From positions 1 to 25,044 of the forward strand of contig CABPSV020000168.1 in NCBI GenBank assembly GCA_902459845.2: a DNA stretch of 25,044 nt, given 5' to 3'. The stretch is from Hepatocystis sp. ex Piliocolobus tephrosceles (taxonomy: Eukaryota; Apicomplexa; Aconoidasida; Haemosporida; Plasmodiidae). The notes beneath the pieces are model-generated. The model was not told the origin of the DNA. It saw only the letters and a list, made by a program, of their open reading frames with translations, and did no database searches. This document shows positions 10,191 to 19,527 of the stretch, in pieces; position 1 is the stretch's first letter; every line of letters begins with the position of its first letter. The translations under genes were made by a program, and so were the position numbers.

Positions 10191-10955
10191 TTAATTTTTC
10201 ATAGTTGTTGCACTTTCTTTAAGTGTTTCAAGCTCCATCTCTCTGATATGTTGTTCATCCCTAGATAAATCCAATTCAATTTTTAACGTAACATCTAGTT
10301 TTACTAAATCATTATAAAAAAAAGAATTTTCCAGATATAAATCATATACACGCTGAATTATTCTATTAGCCATTCCGTTAACTGATACATCACTTATATT
10401 TTGAACATACTTGCATTTGTACAGTTTTTGTTCTATTATGTTTTTATAATTTTTTAAATCTATGTTATTTTCAAGATTTTTAAAATTAGCTTGCTTTAAA
10501 AAAAGTTTCGTTGTATTATTTTCATAATTCATGAGTTTTAGATATTCTTTATATGACATTTCATAGCATAAAAAATCAACAACTCGATTATATATTCTTA
10601 TAGTCATTGCATTAATTTTATAATCATCGATAAAGGTATCTTTGGATTGTAATGTTTTCTGTATTTGTTTTTTTAAGTCTTTAATATCAAAAAATGCATT
10701 ATTTTTATGTGCATATTTCAAACTTTTAATTGTTAAAGTGGTTTCTACTTTATAAAGTTTATTTATCAATTCTGTTTTTTCATTTTTAGGTGTACAAACA
10801 CACAGTTCTCTATTGTTTTTAATAAATATGTTTTCTAAATTTTGCTTTACGCTTGTATATCCATTTTTTAAATTAAATACAAAAAAAAAAACATACAAGA
10901 TTACTAATGTCCAACTATTAAAAAATAAAATATTCAGACAATTACATTTAAGCAT
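10191..10955 (-). CDS. Secreted two-motif (M-A-x-R-I) subtelomeric protein, intact
   Basis: This is a single-exon frame of 254 residues from an ATG at 10955; the family is not recognised by name. A strongly hydrophobic signal sequence or anchor lies at about 13-28 (W-T-L-V-I-L-Y-V-F-F-F...). R-E-L-C-V follows at 49-53, about 20 residues after the signal, where a PEXEL export site (RxLxE/D/Q) would sit. Position 5 is Val rather than an acidic residue or Gln, so it is at best non-canonical. Motif copies are at 113-129 (A-M-T-I-R-I-Y-N-R-V-V-D-F-L) and 192-207 (N-G-M-A-N-R-I-I-Q-R-V-Y-D-L-Y), 79 residues apart. The last 25 residues are charged (Glu/Arg-rich). It aligns nearly residue for residue with the broken gene at 6390-7331. 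By inference it is exported into the host erythrocyte or secreted into the vacuole. No second TM is seen. Confidence 0.82.
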   Translation of the reverse strand: MLKCNCLNILFFNSWTLVILYVFFFVFNLKNGYTSVKQNLENIFIKNNRELCVCTPKNEKTELINKLYKVETTLTIKSLKYAHKNNAFFDIKDLKKQIQKTLQSKDTFIDDYKINAMTIRIYNRVVDFLCYEMSYKEYLKLMNYENNTTKLFLKQANFKNLENNIDLKNYKNIIEQKLYKCKYVQNISDVSVNGMANRIIQRVYDLYLENSFFYNDLVKLDVTLKIELDLSRDEQHIREMELETLKESATTMKN

Positions 10956-12726
10956 TTTTATTTTTATCAGTTATGTATATATCTATTCATTTATCTGTCT
11001 ATATATATTTATATAATTGAAAGTGTACGATAAATGCTCTTTTTATTTTATTAAAAATACCAAATAAAACAACATACATAACACAAGTTAGAATATAATA
11101 ATCTTTCTTTAAATATGAAATAATAAATATTCTATTTTATTTACAAACCATTTTATAATGGTACAAATATATATATATATATATATATATATGCCTCATA
11201 TAGAAAAAATAATTAAGTATTCAAAAAGTTCCACACACTAATTAGTAATATATTATACTGATAAATAACAATATATTCTAAAACTTAATATCAAATAAAT
11301 ATGTCAATTGGTGATAATTATACTTATTTTTTTTTTACTTTTCAATAATACATTATTATATTACATATATATATATTTATAACTACATATACCCTAATTT
11401 TTCAGCCTTATTTATAACTTAAATAATATGCTAAAAAAAATTACTTAGTGCCTTTTTTATACAATATAATGCATAACCATAAGCGACATTACCCATCAAA
11501 TAGCTAAACAATATAGTAAAAATTTTTTTTTATTTTTTATTAATACTTTTTTTTTCTTTTTCTAACGCGTTACCTATAACTAATATAACTCAATGGATAC
11601 TTTTACAACGTCTACTTTTTTTATTCATCTGTTTTTTTCTTTTTTTTTAAATATATAGTTTTTTTAATTTACATCTACCTTTTTACTAATTTGTAGGTGT
11701 ACTTGTTATATTTAAAAAATTGCATTTTTATCTATTTTTCAACTTCAAATGTTATATTCCTATTTTCAACTGTTTCACTAAATTTATTAGTATGAATATA
11801 AGTATTAAGTCGAAATAGTTATATAATTATTTTATTTTTTGTTTACTTAAAAAAATATAACTACCGTGGTATGTAGTATTTGTAAAACATTAACTATGTT
11901 CTAATATATCCTTACTAAGTGGTTGCTTATTATATAACATATATTTATATTAAAAAAAAAAAGGCTTAAAATATAAATATACATATAGGTTAAAATAATT
12001 TAATGGATATATAATCAAAGCATAATAACACAGTTGCACCCTATTGCTAATTAATTAATTAAACGAGATAGCCCTAAAAAATAGATATTTATTTGATACA
12101 ACTAGTTATATATTCATAATGACATATTATACTATTAACTTAATGAAAATACATAAACATTCTTATAACTAATAACTATTTTCACATTCACAATTTTTTT
12201 AAATCTGCATTATAATTTTTAATATTATGGTATCAAAAAATTAAAAAATAAAATTAATGTTCTAATAAAATAAATTAACTTTCTTTATCAAAAAAAAAAT
12301 AAATAAAACAAATAACTACTAAAATAAAATAACATACATATATATACATATCATGTGTTTACATATTCCATTTTTTGCAAATTTTGTAATTAGTTGATGC
12401 TATTTTAATTTTTATATATCTTGTATATTTTAGTTTTTCTATATAAGTTAAAATATGACAAACAATTAATGTGAACACACTAAATATGCCACATTTTTGA
12501 AACGATACATTTTTATAAGGCATAGGAAAAATATAAAAAAAATAAAGCTTTTTTAAAATAAAAATGGCTGTAATTGTTTTTTATTATGATAAAAATTGCA
12601 TTCATAAATAGAATTTTATTATATTATAATTAAAAATTATAATAAAAATATTTATTTAAAATAAAAAATAATAGCAATAACAAAATTTATGAAATGAAAT
12701 AGTAACAATTTCATTAAAAATTGACA

Positions 12727-12757
<31 letters not shown>

Positions 12758-12760
12758 TCG

Positions 12761-12796
<36 letters not shown>
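10956..12796. other. Gene-free AT-rich spacer
   Basis: It has (TA)n at 11168-11192, a T-rich stretch at 11521-11660, a 24-base A run at about 12733-12757, and (TA)n at 12763-12795. I read all frames for short exons and found none with coding character. It is the upstream region of the gene at 10191-10955 and the far 3' flank of the pir gene. Confidence 0.5.
12763..12795 (+). repeat. (TA)n microsatellite
   Basis: About 16 TA units lie between a poly-A tract on the left and a 62-bp minisatellite on the right. Confidence 0.95.
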
Positions 12797-12798
<2 letters not shown>

Positions 12799-13035
12799 TT
12801 ATGAATATTGCTTATGATATATGTTTTCAAAAATAAAATCAGGTACTGATTTTTTTTTTTTATTAATGTTGTTTATGACAATATGTTTTTAATAATAAAA
12901 TCAGGTACTTATTTTTTTTTTTATTAATGCTGTTTATGACAATATGTTTTTAATAATAAAATAAGGTATTCATTTTTTTTTTTTTCTTATTAATATTGCT
13001 TGTGACAATATTTTTTCAAAAATAAATCATTTAAT
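12797..13035 (+). repeat. 62-bp minisatellite overlapping the pir stop codon
   Basis: Four units are clear: 12797-12850, 12851-12912, 12913-12973 and 12974-13035. The consensus is an oligo-T run, attaatgttgtttatgacaat, atgtttttaataataaaat, then aggtact-at. Units 2 and 3 are almost identical, while the outer units are diverged. A partial fifth unit (oligo-T then agcaatatttcttcat, about 13036-13066) is coding sequence of the pir gene, and the stop at 13027-13029 lies in unit 4. On the minus strand one frame of each unit reads Y-L-I-L-L-L-K-T-Y-C-H-K-Q-H before a stop, one base out of phase with the gene. Confidence 0.85.
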
Positions 13036-14074
13036 TTTTCTTTTTTTTTTTAGCAATATTTCTTCATAAAAAATACCCAAAACAAATAACATTCCTAAAA
13101 TAAAGGAACATACTAAAACAATATTTTCACTAATATACGAATATGTTGTGTTCAAAAACCTTACTATATAACTTAATAAATCATAGCTATGATTATTTTC
13201 AGATACAATTCCAAATATATCACCTTCTGCGTCAGCTAATGCTCTATTTTTTATTAATTTTACAATTCTAGGTTTATTTTTAGAACTTCTAATTAATACA
13301 TCTGTGCGAGGTTCCAACTGTTCAGATTGTTGTACTAAATTAATAACATTTTTAAAACATTTATTTACTAAAGCTGAAAAGGCAAGACTAACAAGGTTAA
13401 CATGTTTTAAGATTGTTCTTGGAGCAAAATCGTCATGATTCGAAATATATTTATTACATATATTTTTTTTTTTTAATTTACATATAGCTAACCATGTGTA
13501 ATAAATTGGAATTAACGTTTTTAATGGAGTATAATATTTATTACAAGCTTCATCACAATTTTTCTTAACCTCATTTTTAACAAATTCATAATTTTCAAAA
13601 TAATCAAACAATTGCTTAACTTCCTTCAAAAACTTTATACCAACTAAACTTCTATCTGGTTTACATATGAAATCTTTTTTTGACTCTTTATTTATTTTAT
13701 CCCATTCTTTATAATATTCATCAAGTGCTTGAAACAATTTAGATAAGTTTTTAGGTTTAGTAAGATTTTTATGTATTGTTGTATATAACCAAAAATTCAA
13801 ATCGAAGCAATGCTTTTGATGATAAGTTATGTCTTCAGTATTATATAATACATCTATATTTTTTTCAAGCATCATCATAATTTCTTTTGCATGTGTAACA
13901 TTTTCAACATTTTTATTTATTTGCTTTACATGTGAACTATCACCATATTTATCAAGGTCATTTTTATTCAATAACTGATCGTAATATATTTTAGAAGGTA
14001 ACTTACTCAGGGCTTCCGCCTAACAATTTAAAAAAAGTAATGTTGTATTAATTTAATTTTATACATATATTTGT

Positions 14075-14108
<34 letters not shown>

Positions 14109-14253
14109 GAAGGAATATAAAGTAGTCCATAATAGCTATAATTTTTTAACAAAAACAAATGAAAAACATTGTATAACTATAAAATTCAAATAAAATCAAA
14201 TATAAAAAATTATATGACACAATTGTATTATTAAACTACATCACGTTTACCAT
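13027..14253 (-). CDS. pir: PIR (vir-type) variant surface protein, two exons
   Basis: Exon 1 is only the ATG at 14253-14251. The donor GTAAAC follows directly, a 231-base intron ends in ttgttag, and exon 2 runs 14019-13027, giving 331 residues. The start then reads M-A-E-A-L-S-K-L-P-S-K-I-Y-Y-D-Q-L-L, the usual pir N-terminus with its L-P-S-x-x-x-Y block. Further family marks are C-F-D-L-N-F-W-L-Y at about 72-80, paired cysteines (C-D-E-A-C), I-P-I-Y-Y-T-W, and one TM at about 301-319 followed by a short basic tail (K-K-K-R-K-I-K). No classical signal peptide is present, as is normal for pir. The products are variant proteins of the infected red cell or parasite surface. A third cytoplasmic exon, common in the family, is not evident; the tail stops inside a minisatellite. 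The gene looks intact. Family assignment is sure, subfamily is not. Confidence 0.92.
14020..14250 (-). other. Intron of the pir gene
   Basis: It has a donor GTAAACGTGA just after the initiator ATG and an acceptor ...AAATTGTTAG. It contains a (TA)n array at about 14079-14105. The position, directly after the start codon, is typical of the first pir intron. Splicing joins ATG to GCG in phase 0. Confidence 0.85.
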
Positions 14254-14479
14254 TTTGTAAAGATTTAATTCTTTTTCAATAGAATTAGAATTGTATAATA
14301 ATGTAAATCTCGTAAGTTGGCTTCCTTTTTATTTTATTTTATATATATATTTTTTAGTGTATATATAAAATAACAAATATACAATATTCTATATAATTTA
14401 TATATATTAGTGAATTCATAACAAATATAATTAGCAATATATAATATTTTAATCCTATGATAACAGTGTTCAATTTTGA

Positions 14480-14540
14480 CACCACCCTAATTCAACTATT
14501 GTCATGTCACAAATCAAATCAACATAAACATCATAATATA
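14480..14540 (+). repeat. 65-bp dispersed repeat (pairs with 8264-8328)
   Basis: It carries accaccctaattcaactattgtcatg and aacatcataatata in the same order as the 8264 copy. It lies about 0.2 kb upstream of the pir start codon on the minus strand, so it may lie within the pir 5' flank. Confidence 0.7.
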
Positions 14541-15163
14541 ACAAAATAACATTTTTTTTTTCATTTTTTACTATTTTATTGTTTGTAGTTGCAACAACAT
14601 GTTATACAACAGTTAAATATAATAATCCTAAATTTCACCAATTAGATAACTAGAATACATACCTTCCCCATTTCCAATAATTCAAAACATTATGCATTTT
14701 TTTTTTTTTAAATAAATAAAATGTACTAGTAAAAACATTACATATCATTTACCAATAAATACTGTATTTTTTTTTTTTTTTTTTTTTACTTATTATTCAA
14801 AAATAGACAATAACATATCAATATCTTCCACTACTTATTCCAACAACTTTTATCGCTTAATTCCTTGACAATCTTCGTCGTAAATGTTTAACTGCGTCAA
14901 TTAAGAACACCTTTTTTTATGTACTTACTTATTTTTTTTACCTACTTAATTAGTTAATTAATGGCCTTTTTACTTAATTATTTAATTACTGCATTAACTA
15001 TTTAGCTTAGTAAGATTTGAATAAATAAGATTATTTATATATCATTATTAATTATTTAATTATAATTATTAAGTAATATTTATTATTTAAATTTTTTAAT
15101 TTGATTCTGAATTTGGAAGTGTTAAATGGTTATTAATGATTGTTGGTTGTTGAATGCTGTTAT

Positions 15164-15210
15164 TTCACCTTTTCCCTTGAAACAGGAAGGAATTTATCCT
15201 AAAAATCTTA
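15164..15210 (+). repeat. Single left arm of the fold-back element (relic C)
   Basis: The sequence cccttgaaacaggaagga-atttatcctaaaaatcttacaacaa lines up with the left arms at 4664 and 8425 (gaaacaacaggtctgaatgaatcctaagaaccctgcaact). No matching right arm is found in the next 350 bases. It lies in the same orientation as the other left arms. Confidence 0.55.
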
Positions 15211-15582
15211 CAACAAACTCTTTGTTTCGGTATACTATTATTTATCATTTAATATTATTAATTATATATTTTTTTGGTATTAATGGACGTTCAAGTTTTT
15301 ATAAGTTTATACTTAACCAAATATATTCTCTTTTTTTAATCATTGTTTATTATATATGTTACATGAAACTATTTAAAATGTATGAAAAATATAACAATAA
15401 GTTATTTATTATGTGTATAAACATGTTTTTTTTATCATTATATATACAGAAATGCAAACACTTACATGTTTCATTTTGTACCATATCAAAGAATGATGCA
15501 TTAATTGACATTGTGAATGCATAGCATAGCAATATAAAAATAAGGATCTATATAATTGTTACTTTCGTTGGCAGCAAAAAAA

Positions 15583-15613
<31 letters not shown>

Positions 15614-15980
15614 GACACATAAAAAATAACATATTGTATAAAATAAAAAAGCAATTTCGATAGGTTAGTTCATGATAATGTTAATCTGTTATATCAATTG
15701 TTAAAGATTTTAAAAATGCACATTGCATTTAAGTTAATATTATATGGAGACATTTTTTTTTTTGTCATTCCTACGTTTTTGCCATATAGCAAAAATGTTA
15801 TGACCATTTTGTCATTATATCTTTACAGTTTGTATATTTTTGCTAATTTCTTTATCAAAAACTAATTTAATTTGAGCTTGCGCTATTACTTTAAATTTTA
15901 GTGTACTACTCCATTTAACACACATACTAATGTTTAGTAAATGCATCTTTATATTTATTTCAAATATAGTTCTTATGATT

Positions 15981-16513
15981 TTATCGTCTTCTACGACGAC
16001 GCTGTTTTGATCTATGTAAACTTTTCTGTTATAATAAAAAATATGCATAAAATATTATTGTATAAATATTCAATTATTTATATGGAGTTATATAAAAATG
16101 AAATACATATAAATATATTACATAGAAATTTTTATTAATCTTACTTTGTATTCAAGTATCAAAATAATAAGGATAGACACAACTAATAAAAGCAACATAA
16201 AACATGTTATAAATAATTTCATCTTTGTAATAAACACACTGGCTTGTTGCATCACAGAACGATCATTCGGTAAACTTCTACGAACTCGCAAATGAGTGGC
16301 AATGGTTGTTCCATTACTATCCATATCTTGAGCATCACCTGTTTTATTAAATGGTATAATATATAAAATATATTATTAAATATCAAAATTAAGTAATTAG
16401 AAAAAAATACTTTAAAGTGTAAAATTACCATCAGGTCCATTAGTTAATGCTTCAAGCAATGTTGTTAAGTTTAATGTATTATTGTTATTTTCTAAGGGAT
16501 TTCCTTCTGCCAT
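15981..16513 (-). CDS. Small three-exon single-TM protein with poly-Arg tail
   Basis: The exons are 16513-16429, 16338-16145 and 16025-15981, giving 107 residues. Introns are gtaatt...acag (phase 1) and gtaaga...aacag (phase 0). The protein opens M-A-E-G-N-P-L-E-N-N-N. It has no signal peptide and carries a hydrophilic stretch with S-V-M-Q-Q-A at 56-61. One TM spans about 70-90 (L-F-I-T-C-F-M-L-L-L-L-V-V...), then E-Y-K at the splice. Exon 3 is 14 residues (K-S-L-H-R-S-K-Q) ending in six arginines. The same exon number, phases, opening and S-V-M-Q-x-A occur at 21332-21932, which supports the model. The positive tail suggests a cytoplasmic C-terminus near lipid or an RNA/protein partner. I recognise no named family. 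It is paired with the decayed long relative at 18242-19527. Confidence 0.75.
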
Positions 16514-16945
16514 ACTGTTGAATTATGCTTTTCCGATTGTACAAATGAATTAAAAAAATAAAAAAAAAATTATAGATATATTTTACTTCGTATGATAATA
16601 CGTGTTGTACAAAACTATTAAAAAAACAAAAATATATATACAATTATATAAATAAAAAAAAAAATTGATAATACATGTTATACAAAGCTATCAAATATTT
16701 TTATGGATTTAGTTGCAAGCTATAAATTTTTAAATTAAAAACATAATACAGACAATAATTGTAAATGTAAATATTTTTTGTTATGACATGTTTAAAATAA
16801 TACAGATAAAACATCAGCTTACATAAAAAAGTTTTTATTAATTATGTTAGTTGTTTCTGATGCGGTTTTATAGATTTTTTTTTTTTTTTTTTTTTTAATA
16901 CATTATCAATGTGCATGCAAATTATTATAAAATTATATATTATAC

Positions 16946-16976
<31 letters not shown>

Positions 16977-17070
16977 ATATTTTGTTTTTTTAAACTTATA
17001 TCACGTTTTACATGATAATACATAATGTGTTTTAAATGATACATCGACTAGTTTGCTTTATGTTTATATA
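16514..17070. other. 5' flank of the small three-exon gene
   Basis: This is AT-rich non-coding DNA with an oligo-T run at about 16877-16896 and (TA)n at about 16945-16970. The first 30 bases (gcttttccgattgta...) match one unit of the minisatellite found at the same place in front of the sister gene at 21332-21932. Confidence 0.5.
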
Positions 17071-17279
17071 TTTACAGCTATTTTTTTTTTGTTTTTTTTT
17101 CAATAATAGTGGTACTAATTATAAATTCAATAATAATACGTGTCAAAAACAATCAAAATATATCAAAAGTAACGTTTACTAAATGCTAAAATGGCAAAAT
17201 TATATTTCATTTGTCATATTTAAATTATATAATAAAATAAGTGATAGTAAAATGCACTACATTTATTTTTAATTTTTTT
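17071..17279 (+). repeat. Shared upstream block of the small genes (pairs with 22836-23040)
   Basis: The common order is oligo-T tract, aata-tagg-ac-ctaat, aataata-tatgtgtcaaaa-atcaa, atatcaaaagtaacgtttac-aaatgctaaa, caaaattat-ttt-atttgt-atatt-aaattatata, and atgcactacattta. The block lies about 560-770 bases upstream of the ATG at 16513 and 900-1110 bases upstream of the ATG at 21932. Being shared by both duplicated units, it may include promoter elements; that is inference. Confidence 0.75.
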
Positions 17280-17286
17280 CTTTTTT

Positions 17287-18011
17287 AAACCACATAAAAA
17301 TAGATGCATAGAAGAAAGTTATTAAAAAAGGGGGTTATCCACTGAATATATAAATTATTACTTATATACGTTATACTTTCATGTATTTTATTGTAAACAT
17401 GTGGCAAAAAATAGTAACAAAATAATTGAAACATATTATATTATACATTAATCAATATATCAAATTGATTGCTAATCCTTTTTAAGTATGTTTTAATTTT
17501 AATATGTGTAGTTATATTATTACTACGAATCCTTTACAAAAATAAATAGTAAATTGTTATTTGCGTCTCATATATTTCCGTTTTTTTTTTTTGGTTTTTT
17601 TTTTGGTTTTTTTTTTTGACTTATTATTTCATTTAACTTAACATTGTAACATAACTTACCATACAAAAGTGTTCACAAATGCTCTACTTATACATTGAAC
17701 ATTATACATATTCAACGTCACAAATAAACACGTAATATCAATCAGAATGTTACTTCCAATCAATTGACAATCACTCTTATAATAATACACATATCACATT
17801 TAAATATACTAATATATAAAATCAGCAACAAACGTAAAAAATGCTCTATGTTACCATGCCAAAATTCTCAAGCAACTTCATTTCTTCTATAATTTAGTTT
17901 CATTTTTTTAAATAATAATACTTAATTTATAATAAGTGTAATTTCTTTAAATAATTATATCAAAACTTACATTGTAGATACATATTCATAATACCTTTCT
18001 AATCATATATA
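17287..18011 (+). repeat. Long dispersed direct repeat, copy 2 (pairs with 121-830)
   Basis: This is a same-strand counterpart of 121-830, about 17.2 kb away. It contains an expanded T/G tract at 17581-17619 (tttttggtttttttttggttttt) where the other copy has plain oligo-T. No coding frame is present. It lies between the small gene and the 3' end of the long pseudogene. Confidence 0.85.
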
Positions 18012-18241
18012 ATATTTTGTTTCTGTAAATATCGTTATGACAAGTAGTTTTTTTTTTTTTTTTTAACACATAAATATTATAATTATAAATCAGATAAATG
18101 TTAAACTTCTAAACAATTTACGCTTGAATCTAAGTTAATATAAATAAATAAATAAAAATATTTTTTTATTATTAAAACAAAAAATAACAACTAAAATATA
18201 TATATATATATATATATACTATGTACTATATATATTTGCAT

Positions 18242-19141
18242 CTAAATTGTAAAATCAGGATGTATCATGCTGTGCTCTCCTGTAATTCGAGCTTAAAAAA
18301 AACACACATGAATGAGTACAAAAATAAAACAGTTGTAGTTGATATTAACTCTTATATCATTTTGAACACCATCCACATTACTTTCTCCATTTTCATTTCC
18401 CATTATTTATATTTATCTTCATTTAAATCATTATGTGTAATGTTTTTTTCCTATGACATCATCAATAACAAACTATTTTGATATTTTTGTGAATTTTATC
18501 TTTCTAGTGTAAATACCAAATTAATAAATACACTTTACAACAAATTATTGTCGATTTCTCCAAATTATGCATCGCTTGTTTCGGTATTTAACATATCACC
18601 TGGAGAAAAACTATTCAAATAACCTTGATAATATGCATTTGTAAGCGCCAGACACACATCTAAAAGCAACAAATCACACTCCTTAACACCATCCTCATCT
18701 GCTGTTTCTAGTAAATGTATTGTTTGTAGCATAAACAAAGAAATGATTCTTTTCATTATTATAAGAAAAAGTTGTACCAAGTTTGTTGCTAAAAACTACT
18801 TATGTCATTATTGCTTACTAAAGCAGTATTATCACTCTCAAATATTACAACTAATTCACTCGATTGTTTAGTATTGCCATTTTCATCATTTCTGTCACCA
18901 TTGTCACTTTCAAATCTTAAATTTGTCGTTCCAACCAAATATGACTTTCGTAAACACATTATCAGCTTGTAAATTATTCTGTAAATCAGACATTCTTACA
19001 ATGTCACCTGGTACAGATGCAGTATTATTTCTTCTATTACGACATATCTTTCTTAATATTTTCTTTTCCTACTAAAATAATTTAACAAAAATGCACATAA
19101 TTATTTTATTCTATATAAAATATTTTAAACTAGCACAGAAA

Positions 19142-19180
<39 letters not shown>

Positions 19181-19527
19181 CTTTTTTTTTTTTTTTTTTT
19201 ACTATATCTTACTTTGTAATAAATATATAAAAACACCACTATAAGCAATACTTACACTAAAATTATTAGAACCTCTAGCAATTTTTCATCATTATTTTCG
19301 GCTGCTGTAGTGAGAATGGAAGTGAAAGTTGCATTTGCGGCATATCTTGTTATCCTTCATAACGTTGACATATTTCCAAAATAGTCGATTAAACTATTAA
19401 CTATGTTAGAAGCAACATTTCCATTTAAAGCAGATGAATTAATATCAATTGTGTTTATTATACTGTCATATACCTGCGTTGTGTTGTATAATTTAGTTTC
19501 ATTTTCATACGGATTTTTTTCTGTCTT
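18242..19527 (-). pseudogene. Decayed long single-TM relative of the small genes
   Basis: Exon 1 is 19527-19213. Where a start is expected the codon is AAG, followed by T-E-K-N-P-Y-E-N-E, matching the M-T-E-R-Y-P-Y start at 24944. A TGA at 19359-19357 replaces the Asn of L-N-R-I-T-R. A TM segment (L-L-E-V-L-I-I-L-V-x-V-L-L-I-V-V-F-L-Y) contains a TAA and leads to Y-Y-K and a GTAAGA donor. The acceptor is tttagTAG at about 19069. Exon 2 opens basic (K-K-I-L-R-K-I-C-R-N-R-R) and passes through at least one frameshift near N-V-F-T-K. It keeps N-L-R-F-E-S-D-N-G-D, comparable to N-L-A-F-E-D-E-D-N in the sister, and ends at a likely TAG (18242-18244) after H-P-D-F-T-I. Several stops break the last third. 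It is a pseudogene; its function when intact is unknown. Confidence 0.65.

Larger units (their letters stand above)
14254..15980. other. Gene-free spacer with one relic of the fold-back element
   Basis: It holds the 65-bp repeat copy at 14480-14540, oligo-T runs (about 14699-14710, 14766-14787), the element arm at 15164-15210 and an A-run plus (CA)n at 15576-15611. A plus-strand frame of 132 codons at 15126-15524 starts just ahead of the element arm. It is Ile/Tyr/Phe-rich with no conserved feature, so I do not call it a gene. No other sustained frame is seen up to the gene ending at 15981. Confidence 0.5.

Noticed and set aside
12797..13035. Regular direct repeats that could suggest a CRISPR array
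   Set aside because: Units are contiguous with no unique spacers, and the setting is eukaryotic. It is a minisatellite.
15126..15524. 132-codon plus-strand open frame, hydrophobic
   Set aside because: It starts beside a fold-back element arm, is mostly Ile/Tyr/Phe/Leu from AT-rich codons, has no signal, no motif and no paralogue in the window, and would be the only plus-strand gene.
15815..16048. 77-codon minus-strand frame
   Set aside because: It overlaps exon 3 of the small gene in another frame. The spliced model with matching phases in the sister gene is better supported.
18221..18481. 86-codon plus-strand frame
   Set aside because: It lies antisense to the end of the pseudogene at 18242-19527 and has no independent support.
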